Shown here in pieces: positions 17,704-28,112 of a stretch of DNA of 64,000 bases. Each line of letters opens with the position of its first letter. The stretch's first letter is position 1. The notes beneath the pieces are model-generated. The model was given only the letters and a program-made list of their open reading frames with translations, was not told where the DNA came from and searched no databases. Both the position numbers and the translations under genes were made by a program. Origin of the DNA: Alloscardovia omnicolens DSM 21503 (GTDB lineage: Bacteria > Actinomycetota > Actinomycetes > Actinomycetales > Bifidobacteriaceae); the NCBI RefSeq assembly GCF_000420505.1, contig NZ_ATVB01000005.1:45971-109970 (forward strand). Reading direction: 5' to 3'.

Positions 17704-18414
17704 ATGGCACATACTGCAACATCATCGCAAACAGACGCCACCAGTGAGCGCGCGCTCATTTCTGAACTAATTACTGCACATTCAGAGAAAATCGCGGAAC
17801 GTCCAGCTCGTCGGCGCAAAAGCGCTCAAGAGCGTTTCGAAGAAATTATTGATGTTGCTGTACGTTTAATTGGCGAGAAGGGCTATTTTGGTACCAGCCT
17901 GCCCGATATTGCACATGAAATTGGCATTTCACATACTGCTGTTTTGCATCATATTAAGAATAAACAAAATCTTTTAATTGCCATTATTGAGCGTCATTAC
18001 GATCGTTTTGATGCTATGCAGAATTATTTAGCTCAGTTCAATGAGGATGGCGAGCACTACGGTGAAAAAGCATGTATTCCTGAAGTGTTACGCCGTGTTG
18101 TTGCGCAAAATGTGGAGCAGCCAGAAATGGTGAAGGCTTTTGAAATTTTGAACACTGAAGCCATCACTCCTTCACACCCTGCCCATGCGTATTTTGCTCA
18201 GCGTCCGCAAAAGTTTAAGGAACAATACCGTCAATATGAGTGGGCTGTGCCTGAAGGTGTTGATGGCGAGTTTGTATTTTTACTTGCTTTTGCTGCAATG
18301 TACGGATTAGAAGGACGCTGGTTAACGAATCCCGAGAGTATTGATTTCATCGAAGAATGGGCAAGATATGAGGACTATCTCTTCCCACTACCACAATGGG
18401 AAGGTTGTCGTTAA
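17704..18414 (+). CDS. TetR-family transcriptional regulator
   Basis: 236 residues. The TetR helix-turn-helix covers about 36-85 (RFEEIIDVAVRLIGEKGYFGTSLPDIAHEIGISHTAVLHHIKNKQNLL); the remaining helical part would bind a ligand and form the dimer. The ATG at 17704 has GGAGG 6 nt upstream; the upstream frame to 17572 lacks a ribosome binding site and is not coding-like. It diverges from the MFS/GH78 operon, so it likely represses that operon and itself until a rhamnoside-derived ligand binds. Ligand unknown. Confidence 0.88.
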   Translation: MAHTATSSQTDATSERALISELITAHSEKIAERPARRRKSAQERFEEIIDVAVRLIGEKGYFGTSLPDIAHEIGISHTAVLHHIKNKQNLLIAIIERHYDRFDAMQNYLAQFNEDGEHYGEKACIPEVLRRVVAQNVEQPEMVKAFEILNTEAITPSHPAHAYFAQRPQKFKEQYRQYEWAVPEGVDGEFVFLLAFAAMYGLEGRWLTNPESIDFIEEWARYEDYLFPLPQWEGCR

Positions 18415-18494
18415 GAGCGAGAAAAATCGAGAGAAAGCCAAAGCAAACAAGGGAGCGAAAACTCCCCAACACATCTAGGAATGCCCACCCTCTC

Positions 18495-19433
18495 CTACAC
18501 CGGATCGTTCAAATGGTCTAGGAACTCCTCCAAAGTCCAACCTTTGGCGGTTATGTATTGCGCAATACCTCGACCAACATAGCGGAAATGCCAATCTTCG
18601 TAATCAACGCCGGTCGATTGTTCTTTACCACGAAGGAAACGCAAAATAAAACCATACTGAGGAGCTAGAGATTGAATACGCTGCGCAAGAGCAGGGTCTT
18701 GCACATTAATATCTTCAGCCGTACTTAAATCCACAGCTAATCCAGTTTGATGCTCGGATTGCCCTGCTGGTTGCGAATATGTTTTTACCTGCGTTTCCGC
18801 CTGCCCACGATTCCAATCAGGATGAGCAGCCAGTTCATCGTTCACATACCCCTCAAACAGTTGCGTCTGGTAAGCCACACTGCGATAGCAAGAGATAAAA
18901 TGAGCGCTTGAATCCACCTCCTGAGCGGCGTGAAGAAATTCAGACAGTTCATCAGCCACACGCGAATCGATGCTACACCTATTATTCAACTCCGTTAGTT
19001 GTGGATTCATTTCCTCGCGAGGATGCTCGCGGTTCACTAATACTAAGCGCCAATCATCGGCAGTAACACCAAATTTTTCTGCAATAGTCTGCTTAGTTTT
19101 GCTTGAACCATGCTTACCTGGACCATACTTATGAGCAGCATCAGAATTCTTCACTACAGCAGACTGGGCGCTTGCTTTGCTCCTTAATTTACTGCCTACT
19201 TTACTATTTGCTTTACGATCAGCAGCTTGCTGTTTCACACTCGCAGCACGACTACTCGTTGCAGTAATAAAATCAGAACGCATGCGCTGAACTGCACGTT
19301 CTCCCCACAGTGACCAGCCTGCCACAATAGCCACAATGAGCACAATAACCATGTTCTGAATGCTTGTAGCACGTTGCTGCGATGGCAATTGTTCAACGCC
19401 TAACCACTGTCTCTTTTCCGCACGTTTCTTCAT
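18495..19433 (-). CDS. VanY-type D-Ala-D-Ala carboxypeptidase (M15B)
   Basis: 312 residues. One N-terminal membrane helix (about 28-45), a Lys/Ser/Ala-rich linker (about 55-125), and a peptidase M15B domain at the C-terminus. The zinc motif SEHQTGLAVDLST (Ser-x-His-x3-Gly-x-Ala-x-Asp) is near 228, and DWHFRYVG (second zinc His) near 278. It acts outside the membrane on peptidoglycan stem peptides. It lies 31 bp downstream of a beta-lactamase-fold hydrolase gene on the same strand, so the two probably form a cell-wall operon. The basic linker may contact the wall polymers. Confidence 0.9.
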   Translation of the reverse strand: MKKRAEKRQWLGVEQLPSQQRATSIQNMVIVLIVAIVAGWSLWGERAVQRMRSDFITATSSRAASVKQQAADRKANSKVGSKLRSKASAQSAVVKNSDAAHKYGPGKHGSSKTKQTIAEKFGVTADDWRLVLVNREHPREEMNPQLTELNNRCSIDSRVADELSEFLHAAQEVDSSAHFISCYRSVAYQTQLFEGYVNDELAAHPDWNRGQAETQVKTYSQPAGQSEHQTGLAVDLSTAEDINVQDPALAQRIQSLAPQYGFILRFLRGKEQSTGVDYEDWHFRYVGRGIAQYITAKGWTLEEFLDHLNDPV

Positions 19434-19464
19434 ATCTTGCGAACTTCTCTGCCTACTTCGCTGC

Positions 19465-20556
19465 TTATTTCACTACAGTCTTCGCTGTCATCTGCTCATC
19501 GTGAACGCTGGCTAAACTATGCGCTAAATCAGAAAGTAAATCATAACGACCATAGGCTGTGCTCATCACAGCCATCACGTAATCACCCGTGTCGCTTTTT
19601 ACTATACCTGCATCGTTTTGCGCGAGAACATACTCATTGATGTCATTCCATCCAGCCTTTGTATAGGTAGTACCTCCCACTCCTTGATTAATAAAGGAGT
19701 TGAGCGTATGGGTATAATAATCTGCAAACCATTGCCTAGAGCTATCTGTTAAAGCGGCATTATAGAAAGCTTCTGCATTGGTCGCTGGTTGTGCGCGCAT
19801 GGCGTCGGTACCAAAAAGATAATCGTAACCAAGCACCCACATTTTGGCTAAATCAGCGACAGGAATCCACCAATACTTCGTGCGCCCCAGCTCTGTATTA
19901 ATATTCACGCCGGCAGTCCAGTTATGCAAAGCTCCTACGCCATAACTGTCAATTAACTGCTGGTAACTGTTGTTATCGGAATTAACAATAGCATTTTGCA
20001 CCAATTGCGCAGTAGCTACATCTGTTGCAGCTGGGTTAAGCACTCCCTGCTCAAAATCAGCCATAATAACCGGCCCCTTCATAGAAGAAGCCGTATAATT
20101 TGCGGTTGACTGCTTGTATCCGAGTGTTTTCCCTGATGCTAAATCAACCACAACAAAAGACACGTTATTACCGGTGCTTTCGATGGCAGCAATTTTCTGA
20201 TTTAGTTCGTCAGTTTTTTCCTGATTTAAGCTAAAACCTGAAGAAGTAAGAGCATGTTTATTCGTGAGACTATCGATGCGTACTACTGCTTGCATAACGA
20301 GATTATTGGTATTTTTATCGTATAAACCGCTGTTACGCGCTTGACGAAGAAAGCTGTGAGATTCATCGCTAGTATGGGAGGATTTTTTCGCTCTGCTTGC
20401 TTTACTGGCTCTGCTCGCGACGTGTGCGGTTGTGCGTTGCACTCCAACAGCTATACGCATAACCCAGTTCGCACCAGAAATAATCACAGCAAGAGCTATA
20501 AGAGTAGCAATAATACGATTTTTATACTTCTTCATTAAGTGCAACACGCACGTCAC
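19465..20556 (-). CDS. Beta-lactamase-fold serine hydrolase (penicillin-binding-like), membrane-anchored
   Basis: 363 residues: N-terminal membrane helix (about 14-32), Ser/Lys-rich linker, then a domain with the active-site set of class A-type serine enzymes: SSMK (Ser-x-x-Lys, about 158), NSDNN (Ser-Asp-Asn, about 197) and TKAG in place of KTG near 300. The class A Glu spacing (E-x-x-x-N) is not clearly kept, so a D,D-peptidase or other wall hydrolase is more likely than an antibiotic-degrading enzyme. GTG start with GGAGGG 9 nt upstream; an inner ATG at 20535 lacks a ribosome binding site. First gene of a pair with vanY-type 18495. Confidence 0.78.
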   Translation of the reverse strand: MTCVLHLMKKYKNRIIATLIALAVIISGANWVMRIAVGVQRTTAHVASRASKASRAKKSSHTSDESHSFLRQARNSGLYDKNTNNLVMQAVVRIDSLTNKHALTSSGFSLNQEKTDELNQKIAAIESTGNNVSFVVVDLASGKTLGYKQSTANYTASSMKGPVIMADFEQGVLNPAATDVATAQLVQNAIVNSDNNSYQQLIDSYGVGALHNWTAGVNINTELGRTKYWWIPVADLAKMWVLGYDYLFGTDAMRAQPATNAEAFYNAALTDSSRQWFADYYTHTLNSFINQGVGGTTYTKAGWNDINEYVLAQNDAGIVKSDTGDYVMAVMSTAYGRYDLLSDLAHSLASVHDEQMTAKTVVK

Positions 20557-20634
20557 CCTTGAGAACCCTCCGCTCGTCTCATATACCCGCCTTCATCATA
20601 CACACAAGCCTGCAAAAGACTTACAATGGTTTCT

Positions 20635-22437
20635 ATGAGCGAGCATTTCAATGTAGAAAAGTTTTATGCCGGTCTTGACCAGATTTTTGAACAGCATCGC
20701 GCAAGCATTGATGCTTTACCGTATTTAGAGCAGGCGCTTGACCGCGCTTGTCAGCTCAACGATAGCAGTGCTGAGCTTAGTGTTATCAGCGAATTTTTAG
20801 GCTTTGACCGCTCTCATGCGCGCCATGATCATTCTCGTCTGCTCTGCACCCGCGCATTGCAATTGCGTCAAGAACTTGGTTTGGCAGACAGCGCGCAAAG
20901 CACGATTATTCTTATTAATGTAGCCACAGCCTACCGTCAAGCAGGAGATTTCGAGCAAGCGCGCAGATATTATGAGATGGCTGCTCGCGAAGCCGAAACA
21001 ACGCTGAGCAATACTGACCGCCAAAAAGCCGCTTTATACAATAATTTTTCTATTCTGTGCAGCGAAACTGGCGAATATACTGAAGCTATCGAGCATCTCA
21101 CCCGCGCTTTAGATCTTACGCAGCTGTCAAGTAAAGACCTTGAGAATGACCCTGATGTGGCCACAAGTTTAACAAATTTGGGCATGTTAGAAGTAAAAAC
21201 GGGTATGCTCAGCCAAGCATTAGAACATACCAAGCAAGCGCTCAGCGTTTATGAACGTAATAGTGCTCTACAACAGTCCGCGCATTTTACCTCTGTTTTA
21301 GCTGGTTATGCTTACGTTTTGTTTGCATACGGACGCTTGCAGGAGTCTGTGCACTATTATGAGCAAGCAGTACCTTTAATTGCTCAGTTTTATGGCACTT
21401 CGAGCGGTTACTACACAGATACTGCCGAGAATTTACGCATAGTACGTGAAGCGTTAGGCGTTGATGCTGCCCAGCCAACGCCACAGCATATTGCCGGATT
21501 AAAACTATCTCGCCAGTATTGGAAAGCTTATGCCGATGAGCTCTTTTCTGGAGATTTAGCTCCACTGCGAGCGCGATCTGCTGTGGGTTTGATTGGGCAT
21601 GGTTCGGAATGTTATGGCTTTGATGATGCGATTTCGAGCGACCATGATTTCGGCCCGCGTTTATGCATATGGTTAACAGCCGAAGATTATGAACAGTATG
21701 GCCAGCAACTTCAAGAAAGATATGAAGCATTACCTTCTGATTTCATGGGCTTTAAGCGTTCTGTGCAGTCCCCTCGTGGCGGCGGTCGTGACGGAGTGAT
21801 GAGTATTGATAGTTTCTTTGAATCTATAACTGGTATGGCGAGCGCACCTGAGCGCTCTGGTGAGGAACACCTCTGGCTGAGCTTAGATGAGGCTACTTTA
21901 GCTGCTGCTACTAATGGCGAGATTTTTGCTGACCCATGTGGAGCTTTTTCTAGCCGTCGTCAAGCTTTTAAAAATATGCCTGAGGATGTGCGCTTGTATT
22001 TGATTTCTCAACGTTTAGGCATGATTGCTCAAGCCGGTCAATATAATTATTCACGCATGCTTCAGCGCGGAGACGAAGCAGCGGCCGCGTTAAGTGCGCA
22101 CGAATTTGTGATGGCTGTATCATCTTTGATTTTCTTACTCAATAATCCTCTGACGGTTGGTTATGCACCTTACTATAAGTGGCGCATGGCAGCTCTGCGT
22201 AAGTTGAGCCGCGGCATGGCCATTCAATTAGCAGATATCTGTGAGCCTTTGGAGTTAATTGCCGCGCAAGCTTTGGATGAGAAAACTCAAGAACGCATGG
22301 ACTTTATATGTTCTCGTATTGTTGAGCAGCTCAATACTGACGGTTTGAGTTCAAGCACAGAGGACTTTTTGGAATGGCATCGCCCATATGTTGAAGAGTT
22401 GATTTCTTCCGATAGTACACTACTGCACAGCATGTAG
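20635..22437 (+). CDS. TPR protein with C-terminal DUF4037 nucleotidyltransferase-like domain
   Basis: 600 residues. The N-terminal half holds tetratricopeptide repeats (about 70-270: INVATAYRQAGDFEQARRYYEMAA, LYNNFSILCSETGEYTEAIEHL, LTNLGMLEVKTGMLSQALEHTKQAL). The C-terminal half is DUF4037, with a polymerase-beta-like motif near 318 (GHGSECYGFDDAISSDHDFGP), whose Gly-Ser and Asp-x-Asp pattern suggests nucleotidyl transfer. Substrate unknown; the TPRs probably bind a protein target. The start is the ATG at 20635, since TACAAT (20622-20627) sits 7 nt upstream as a -10 box, giving a leaderless mRNA; 20626 is an alternative. The DUF4125 gene nearby is its usual partner. Confidence 0.82.
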   Translation: MSEHFNVEKFYAGLDQIFEQHRASIDALPYLEQALDRACQLNDSSAELSVISEFLGFDRSHARHDHSRLLCTRALQLRQELGLADSAQSTIILINVATAYRQAGDFEQARRYYEMAAREAETTLSNTDRQKAALYNNFSILCSETGEYTEAIEHLTRALDLTQLSSKDLENDPDVATSLTNLGMLEVKTGMLSQALEHTKQALSVYERNSALQQSAHFTSVLAGYAYVLFAYGRLQESVHYYEQAVPLIAQFYGTSSGYYTDTAENLRIVREALGVDAAQPTPQHIAGLKLSRQYWKAYADELFSGDLAPLRARSAVGLIGHGSECYGFDDAISSDHDFGPRLCIWLTAEDYEQYGQQLQERYEALPSDFMGFKRSVQSPRGGGRDGVMSIDSFFESITGMASAPERSGEEHLWLSLDEATLAAATNGEIFADPCGAFSSRRQAFKNMPEDVRLYLISQRLGMIAQAGQYNYSRMLQRGDEAAAALSAHEFVMAVSSLIFLLNNPLTVGYAPYYKWRMAALRKLSRGMAIQLADICEPLELIAAQALDEKTQERMDFICSRIVEQLNTDGLSSSTEDFLEWHRPYVEELISSDSTLLHSM

Positions 22438-22653
22438 TTATTCTTCGCTATGCGGATGTTGCAATCTAAAGACTAACCACATGAAAAATGTTGATATAGC
22501 AACGCCACCAAGGATTTGGATAATGCCAACGAAAGTAAAAAGTGAGGCCCATCCTTCAAAAAGGAGTTTTATAAGAGTATTAATAATGAGTAAAACAACA
22601 GCATATACACATGTTTGTTGCCATACTTTTAATCCTGAAAACCAAGTGCTCAT
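22438..22653 (-). CDS. Small two-helix membrane protein
   Basis: 71 residues with two hydrophobic segments (about 12-32 and 38-62) and a His/Glu-rich end. AAGAAGG lies 5 nt before the ATG, which supports it being real. Its stop codon abuts the stop of the TPR-DUF4037 gene on the other strand, and its start lies 68 bp from the DUF4125 start. It sits between two genes that usually act together, but it is on the opposite strand. No family recognised. Confidence 0.65.
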   Translation of the reverse strand: MSTWFSGLKVWQQTCVYAVVLLIINTLIKLLFEGWASLFTFVGIIQILGGVAISTFFMWLVFRLQHPHSEE

Positions 22654-22721
22654 CAGAGCCTTCTTCCACCAAACAGTGTTTCACTCAATGTAGTACTACT
22701 ATTAAACAGCAAAGGAGCGGT

Positions 22722-23339
22722 ATGAGCGAACAGATATCTGTGCCTGATCTTGCCGAAAGCATTGTGCGCACAGAATGGCATCAGTTTCAACAGGTCAATA
22801 ATGAGGGTGGTCGCGCGAATTGTCAGGGTAATTGGCCTACTTTTCACGTGATGCGATTAAGCCAATTTCTCACATGGACGGTTGAACTGTTACGAAGTTA
22901 TGAACGAGACTTAGCATCAGGACGTAACTTGCTGATGGAAAAATATGCGTGGATGATGGCATCTACTCAATCTGAATATTTTCATAAAGAGCTCGAACCG
23001 TATCTCCTGCAGCTGTCAGATGAGCGCATAGAGATACAAGAAAAAATTATTGATCAGCAACTTCAGTGGGCGCGCGATTTTCATGCGCAATACCTAACTT
23101 TGGGCGATAATATGCGGGTTTTAACCACAAACCAAGATACAGACGATGCAACAAGTTTCGAAACATATTTGCGCGGCGAGCTAAGCACATACTCTAACGA
23201 AACAGTGCTGCTCTACAGTCAATTTATCGAAACTTTAGCACGCGAAAACCGTAATCTTACACACGAAATAATAACGTGGACAGTCAAGCTCAGCGGCTAC
23301 GAAAATCTAGATGCTGCGCAACAGTATCTCACGATGTGA
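22722..23339 (+). CDS. DUF4125 family protein
   Basis: 205 residues, soluble and mostly helical. The N-terminal block EWHQFQQVNNEGGRANCQGNWPTFHVMRLSQF is characteristic of DUF4125, which in related organisms is found beside or fused with DUF4037. Function unknown. The start is the ATG at 22722 with AAAGGAG upstream; the frame to 22611 has no start signal. It follows the TPR-DUF4037 gene with a small opposite-strand gene between them. The conserved Asn/Gly/Cys/Asn residues and WPTF may form a binding site. Confidence 0.82.
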   Translation: MSEQISVPDLAESIVRTEWHQFQQVNNEGGRANCQGNWPTFHVMRLSQFLTWTVELLRSYERDLASGRNLLMEKYAWMMASTQSEYFHKELEPYLLQLSDERIEIQEKIIDQQLQWARDFHAQYLTLGDNMRVLTTNQDTDDATSFETYLRGELSTYSNETVLLYSQFIETLARENRNLTHEIITWTVKLSGYENLDAAQQYLTM

Positions 23340-23441
23340 ACACTTTGATGGCGCGAAAAGCCTGAAAATTAGCGCGTTTTCATACTCGTAACATTTTCTT
23401 AGTCGCTCTCGCCATGCCCCTGCATATTCTAGTACTTACAG

Positions 23442-23470
23442 TTTTCACGAGAAACTCTTCACCATATAAC
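23442..23470 (+). promoter_or_regulatory. Promoter of the glutamate dehydrogenase gene
   Basis: TTTTCA (23442-23447), 17 bp, TATAAC (23465-23470). The ATG is 21 bp further on, with GAGGA in between. Confidence 0.55.
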
Positions 23471-23476
23471 AGATGA

Positions 23477-24841
<1,365 letters not shown>

Positions 24842-24877
24842 AACCTGATTACCACTGTCCGTAGCAAGACATCAAGG

Positions 24878-24914
24878 AAGCGTCTGTGTAGGTTGTGTTA
24901 CACAGACGCTTTTC
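24878..24914 (+). terminator. Terminator of gdhA
   Basis: A perfect 13-bp stem (AAGCGTCTGTGTA at 24878-24890; complement at 24899-24911) with an 8-nt loop, then a short T-rich stretch. Confidence 0.9.
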
Positions 24915-25324
24915 GTTGTTGTTGGGGCGATCCGGAGGTGAGGGATTTTCCGAAATTGTTATGTGAAATAACATAACAATTGGGAGCACGGACATATTAT
25001 TGGAGGTTTTTATGTCTCATGTTGATTGAGTCTCATGCGATCGTGCGACGCCCTTTTGTGTTGTATCTTTCGTAGCTATTCATTAGCGATGAGTGGTAAA
25101 GCTTTTACCACTCCTGATTCGAGAGGTCAAAAAACTGTAACACGTAGCACTACCGATAGCTATGAACGATAAAGCAATAAACCGAAAACACGTAGTCAAG
25201 CGAAAGTTCTTTTACTCTTCAAAGTTGGAGGGTATCAGGAATTTTGTGTAAGCGGTAGGTTGCCCTATGACGAGTTCTATTTAGGGTCTTGAGGCTGGTC
25301 GCAATGAGGTTGTGCTTGACTTGG
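24915..25324 (+). pseudogene. Probable gene remnant with intact control region
   Basis: A 10-bp inverted repeat (AATTGTTATG at 24954-24963; complement 24972-24981) precedes a strong GGAGG and an ATG (25012), but the frame stops after five codons (25029). Further fragments in the three frames are cut by many stops. One at 25161-25250 reads RKHVVKRKFFYSSKLEGI, where SSKLEGI recalls the S-x-x-E-G region of some antitoxin and Fic-type proteins (weak). A palindrome GAGTGGTAAA...TTTACCACTC is at 25091-25113. The most likely reading is a decayed small gene or gene pair. Confidence 0.4.
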
Positions 25325-25690
25325 CTATCTTAGTTCATCATGTAAGTGGTTCGCTAGGTTAGCCGTTATGCTGTGCACACCATAACCTTTCATCTTTCTC
25401 ATGCAGCACACACAGCCATACATGGTATTGCTCTTATTTAAGAGTGCTGCATGGCAACACACTGTTCCCAGTAAGGTCGCGTTCAACACGTCATGTCTGG
25501 GAGCATACAAAATCGCATACCCCACAGAGGAACCACGCTTATCACGTGCCACACACAGGTATGGTTTGCTGAAAAACCATGCCCGCGAGCCAGATTCAAC
25601 AAAACCGCATACACAAAAACCCTGACGCCCTCTTTTTACCTCAAAGTTGGTCTTGGAAGTTGTAAACACAGGAGTAGTTGTTTTACTCAT
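25325..25690 (-). CDS. Unrecognised Cys-rich small protein, doubtful
   Basis: 121 residues, basic N-terminus and nine Cys. The C-terminal run CVCCMRKMKGYGVHSITANLANHL resembles the Gly-Tyr-Gly...Ser-Ala pattern of small mobile-element proteins, but only faintly. Only a weak GGAAA precedes the ATG. No family recognised. It lies alone between the remnant at 24915 and a terminator at 25737. Codon use is irregular. It could be chance, or a relic of an integrated element. Confidence 0.35.
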   Translation of the reverse strand: MSKTTTPVFTTSKTNFEVKRGRQGFCVCGFVESGSRAWFFSKPYLCVARDKRGSSVGYAILYAPRHDVLNATLLGTVCCHAALLNKSNTMYGCVCCMRKMKGYGVHSITANLANHLHDELR

Positions 25691-25731
25691 GCTGTTTCCA
25701 TAACAGCTCTCTCAGCGACTAAAACTATGCA

Positions 25732-25773
25732 AAAAGTTTTGGGTATAACACAATATCTGTGTTATACCCAAAA
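25732..25773 (-). terminator. Intrinsic terminator of the PspC operon
   Basis: A perfect 16-bp stem (25737-25752 and 25758-25773) with a 5-nt loop. On the minus strand it is followed by CTTTTTG. It lies 47 bp after the stop of the gene at 25820. Confidence 0.92.
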
Positions 25774-25819
25774 TGAGTTACCCAAGCCTAATAAGACTTG
25801 AAAGCCTATCTATCTTGCT

Positions 25820-26383
25820 CTACTTCTCTGATACCGAAAACTCATCAAGAGTTACCGTATCGGCTTCCTGAGTGGTCTGAGAGAATTCCGTAGTAGCATC
25901 GTTCTCTCCAGCTTCCACCTTCGCCGACGAGGAGCTCCCCCAGTCCCTATTCTCGGTATCATCTTTCTGAGACTTTCGCAAAGCCACGCTTATACCCGCT
26001 GCAATAAATCCAATACCCGTAAGTACGAGGAAAGCTATGCTCACTAGCGTAGACAAGCTAATGTTGAGATTGAAAACAGGGAGCAACGTATCTGGGAAGA
26101 TAAACATTTGCAGTGCAGCGAATACCGTAAGAACAATACCCAGAATTGCTAGGAACGCTACAAAAATATTAGGAGTCGTAATGTACTCATACTTATTTTT
26201 GAAATGCACTTGTACTCGTGGTCTCATAGGCGTCGCATACATAGGCGGCTGCTGCACATACGGAGGCTGCTGAGGTTGCTGAGCATTCTGTGCATTCTGA
26301 GCATTCATCGGAGTTTGCTGCGAGTACGCAGAATTTTGAAAAGCTGGGTTTTGTGCCGGATTATATGGATTGTAGTTATTCAT
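25820..26383 (-). CDS. Membrane protein with Pro/Gln/Asn-rich N-terminus, PspC operon
   Basis: 187 residues. An N-terminal low-complexity region (about 1-50: repeated YNP, NAQ, QQP, PPMY) is followed by two hydrophobic segments (about 68-92 and 100-132) and an acidic Ser/Thr-rich tail. No catalytic motif. It starts 4 bp after the PspC gene (26388) and shares its operon and terminator. It may be an accessory component of the PspC envelope-stress system (inference). Confidence 0.75.
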   Translation of the reverse strand: MNNYNPYNPAQNPAFQNSAYSQQTPMNAQNAQNAQQPQQPPYVQQPPMYATPMRPRVQVHFKNKYEYITTPNIFVAFLAILGIVLTVFAALQMFIFPDTLLPVFNLNISLSTLVSIAFLVLTGIGFIAAGISVALRKSQKDDTENRDWGSSSSAKVEAGENDATTEFSQTTQEADTVTLDEFSVSEK

Positions 26384-26387
26384 GGCA

Positions 26388-27959
26388 TTATCCCTTCTTT
26401 ATATTGATGGAGCCGAAAAGACTGAACGCATCAATATGCATTTCGATGTCGTGTTGTAGGCGATTGTCTAATTCACGCTCATACTCATCGCCGAGAGTAG
26501 ACGCAGATGAAGCAAAATCAGAGTAATCAGAGATTTCTTCCCACTGGTTATACCAATCAGAGTCATCGTTATCAGTGAGGAAATCGAAATCGTTATATTC
26601 GCTCGCCTCATCATCAAGCCCATTGCTATCTTGCAGCTCCTTTTTCTTATCGCTCAAAAGGTTACGGAATCTGGTTGCATACTTATGGTTGACTTCCTCG
26701 TAGATACGGTCATACCACTCGTTGTTGAGGTGATAGCCGCCAACAATGTCTCCATAAATTTCTCGACTATACGAGCAGTCACGAGGCACAAGAATAGTGA
26801 GTTTCACGCCGTTTACAGCAATGTTGAAATCACCGGTTGGGCAGCTCGATTGCACTTGAGAACCGTCAGATTTAGTCCATGTATGTTCGCCCATAACTTC
26901 TTTCCAATTGGTCATGTCAAGGGTGGCATGAGGCGTATGGAATTTACTGGTTGAGGTGAACAATGTACCCTTATTCAAAGATGTAACCAGATTTTTCGTT
27001 AGCTTGATTATTTGCCCATCTCGCACATTGTATCGATTAGCGTACGTATACATACGACCTGAATCGCTGTTGGCATAATGGACGTAACGACCCTGGAAAC
27101 CAAATACCGCTCCACACATCATGCAGAAGATTACGCCACATGCTCCCAGCCATGCATATCCAGCAGTTTTACGACCACGAAGAGCCAAAACTAAAGTAAT
27201 CAGGCAGATAAAAATCGTTACACCTGCAGCCCACATCAGGAAGAGGCGTCCCCACGCTAAGTAATCATCATGAGCAATATTCATAAGGATGCCAGCAATA
27301 TAGGCGAGTCCACCGGAGAGGAAGATCACACCCCACATAAGGAAACGTAAGAATGCTCCACCACTTTTACGGGTGTGAATAATGCGTTCTTGTTCCACAT
27401 GTTGTATAGGAGCTGCTGCAGGAGTTGTATAGAGAGGAGGAGCAGCCATATATGCGTTATTTATGGGAGCCTGCCCAGCACCTGCAGCACCAGCAGCAGC
27501 GTTAGGCATGGCATTGCCCGCCGCAAAATATGGCGCAGCTTGCGGCGCTCCTGGAGCAGCTTGCTGCTGCCAGTTTTGAGGATTTTCCGCTTGGTTAACC
27601 GCGTATCCAATCAGCGCGAAGAACAAGCCTACGGTAATGAGTCCCCAGAAGGTGATGGTGGTTGTCAAAGCGCCGAAAATCAAGAAAATCAGCACGCCCA
27701 CAGCTTCACCGCCTCCGTGGCCTTTTAATAAATCCTCCGCGAGAATTTCCCCACTCATATTTGGCAAAAGAATCCATGCCAACGGATACACAAATAAACC
27801 TGCACCCATCAGCACAAGAACTACCATCAGCACGCGCACAAGAGCGACATCCCAGCCCAAACGATTAGCTAAACCGGAGCACACGCCCCCCAGCCAACGC
27901 TGATCGCTGCGCACAATCTGAGAGCGGCGAATCCAATTAAAGAAATCATTTGTTTTCAT
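26388..27959 (-). CDS. PspC-domain membrane protein
   Basis: 523 residues. The N-terminal PspC domain (about 15-70: DQRWLGGVCSGLANRLGWDVALVRV) is followed by about six further membrane helices, a Pro/Ala/Gln-rich linker (about 125-190), and an extracellular C-terminal half containing paired Cys (SSCPTG...PRDCSY) and an acidic end. PspC proteins sense or respond to membrane stress. AAGGAGA precedes the ATG. It diverges from a kinase that carries the same domain (28113), so the two genes probably form one signalling unit. Confidence 0.88.
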   Translation of the reverse strand: MKTNDFFNWIRRSQIVRSDQRWLGGVCSGLANRLGWDVALVRVLMVVLVLMGAGLFVYPLAWILLPNMSGEILAEDLLKGHGGGEAVGVLIFLIFGALTTTITFWGLITVGLFFALIGYAVNQAENPQNWQQQAAPGAPQAAPYFAAGNAMPNAAAGAAGAGQAPINNAYMAAPPLYTTPAAAPIQHVEQERIIHTRKSGGAFLRFLMWGVIFLSGGLAYIAGILMNIAHDDYLAWGRLFLMWAAGVTIFICLITLVLALRGRKTAGYAWLGACGVIFCMMCGAVFGFQGRYVHYANSDSGRMYTYANRYNVRDGQIIKLTKNLVTSLNKGTLFTSTSKFHTPHATLDMTNWKEVMGEHTWTKSDGSQVQSSCPTGDFNIAVNGVKLTILVPRDCSYSREIYGDIVGGYHLNNEWYDRIYEEVNHKYATRFRNLLSDKKKELQDSNGLDDEASEYNDFDFLTDNDDSDWYNQWEEISDYSDFASSASTLGDEYERELDNRLQHDIEMHIDAFSLFGSINIKKG

Positions 27960-28112
27960 CGGTCTCTCCTTTACAAGTAAAAAGTTCTCTCGAGTTGATG
28001 ATTTAAGTATGGCAAGTTTTCGCGCTCCCTGATATCAGGGACACCCCTCATTCCTCCCCGATTTTGTGCATTTTCTCTCCCTCACAGCCCCTACTCCATG
28101 CATAATAGGGGT

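Noticed and set aside
19465..20556. Class A beta-lactamase resistance gene
   Set aside because: SxxK and SDN are present, but KTG is KAG and the class A Glu motif is not at the expected spacing; an operon with a VanY-type peptidase points to wall maintenance.
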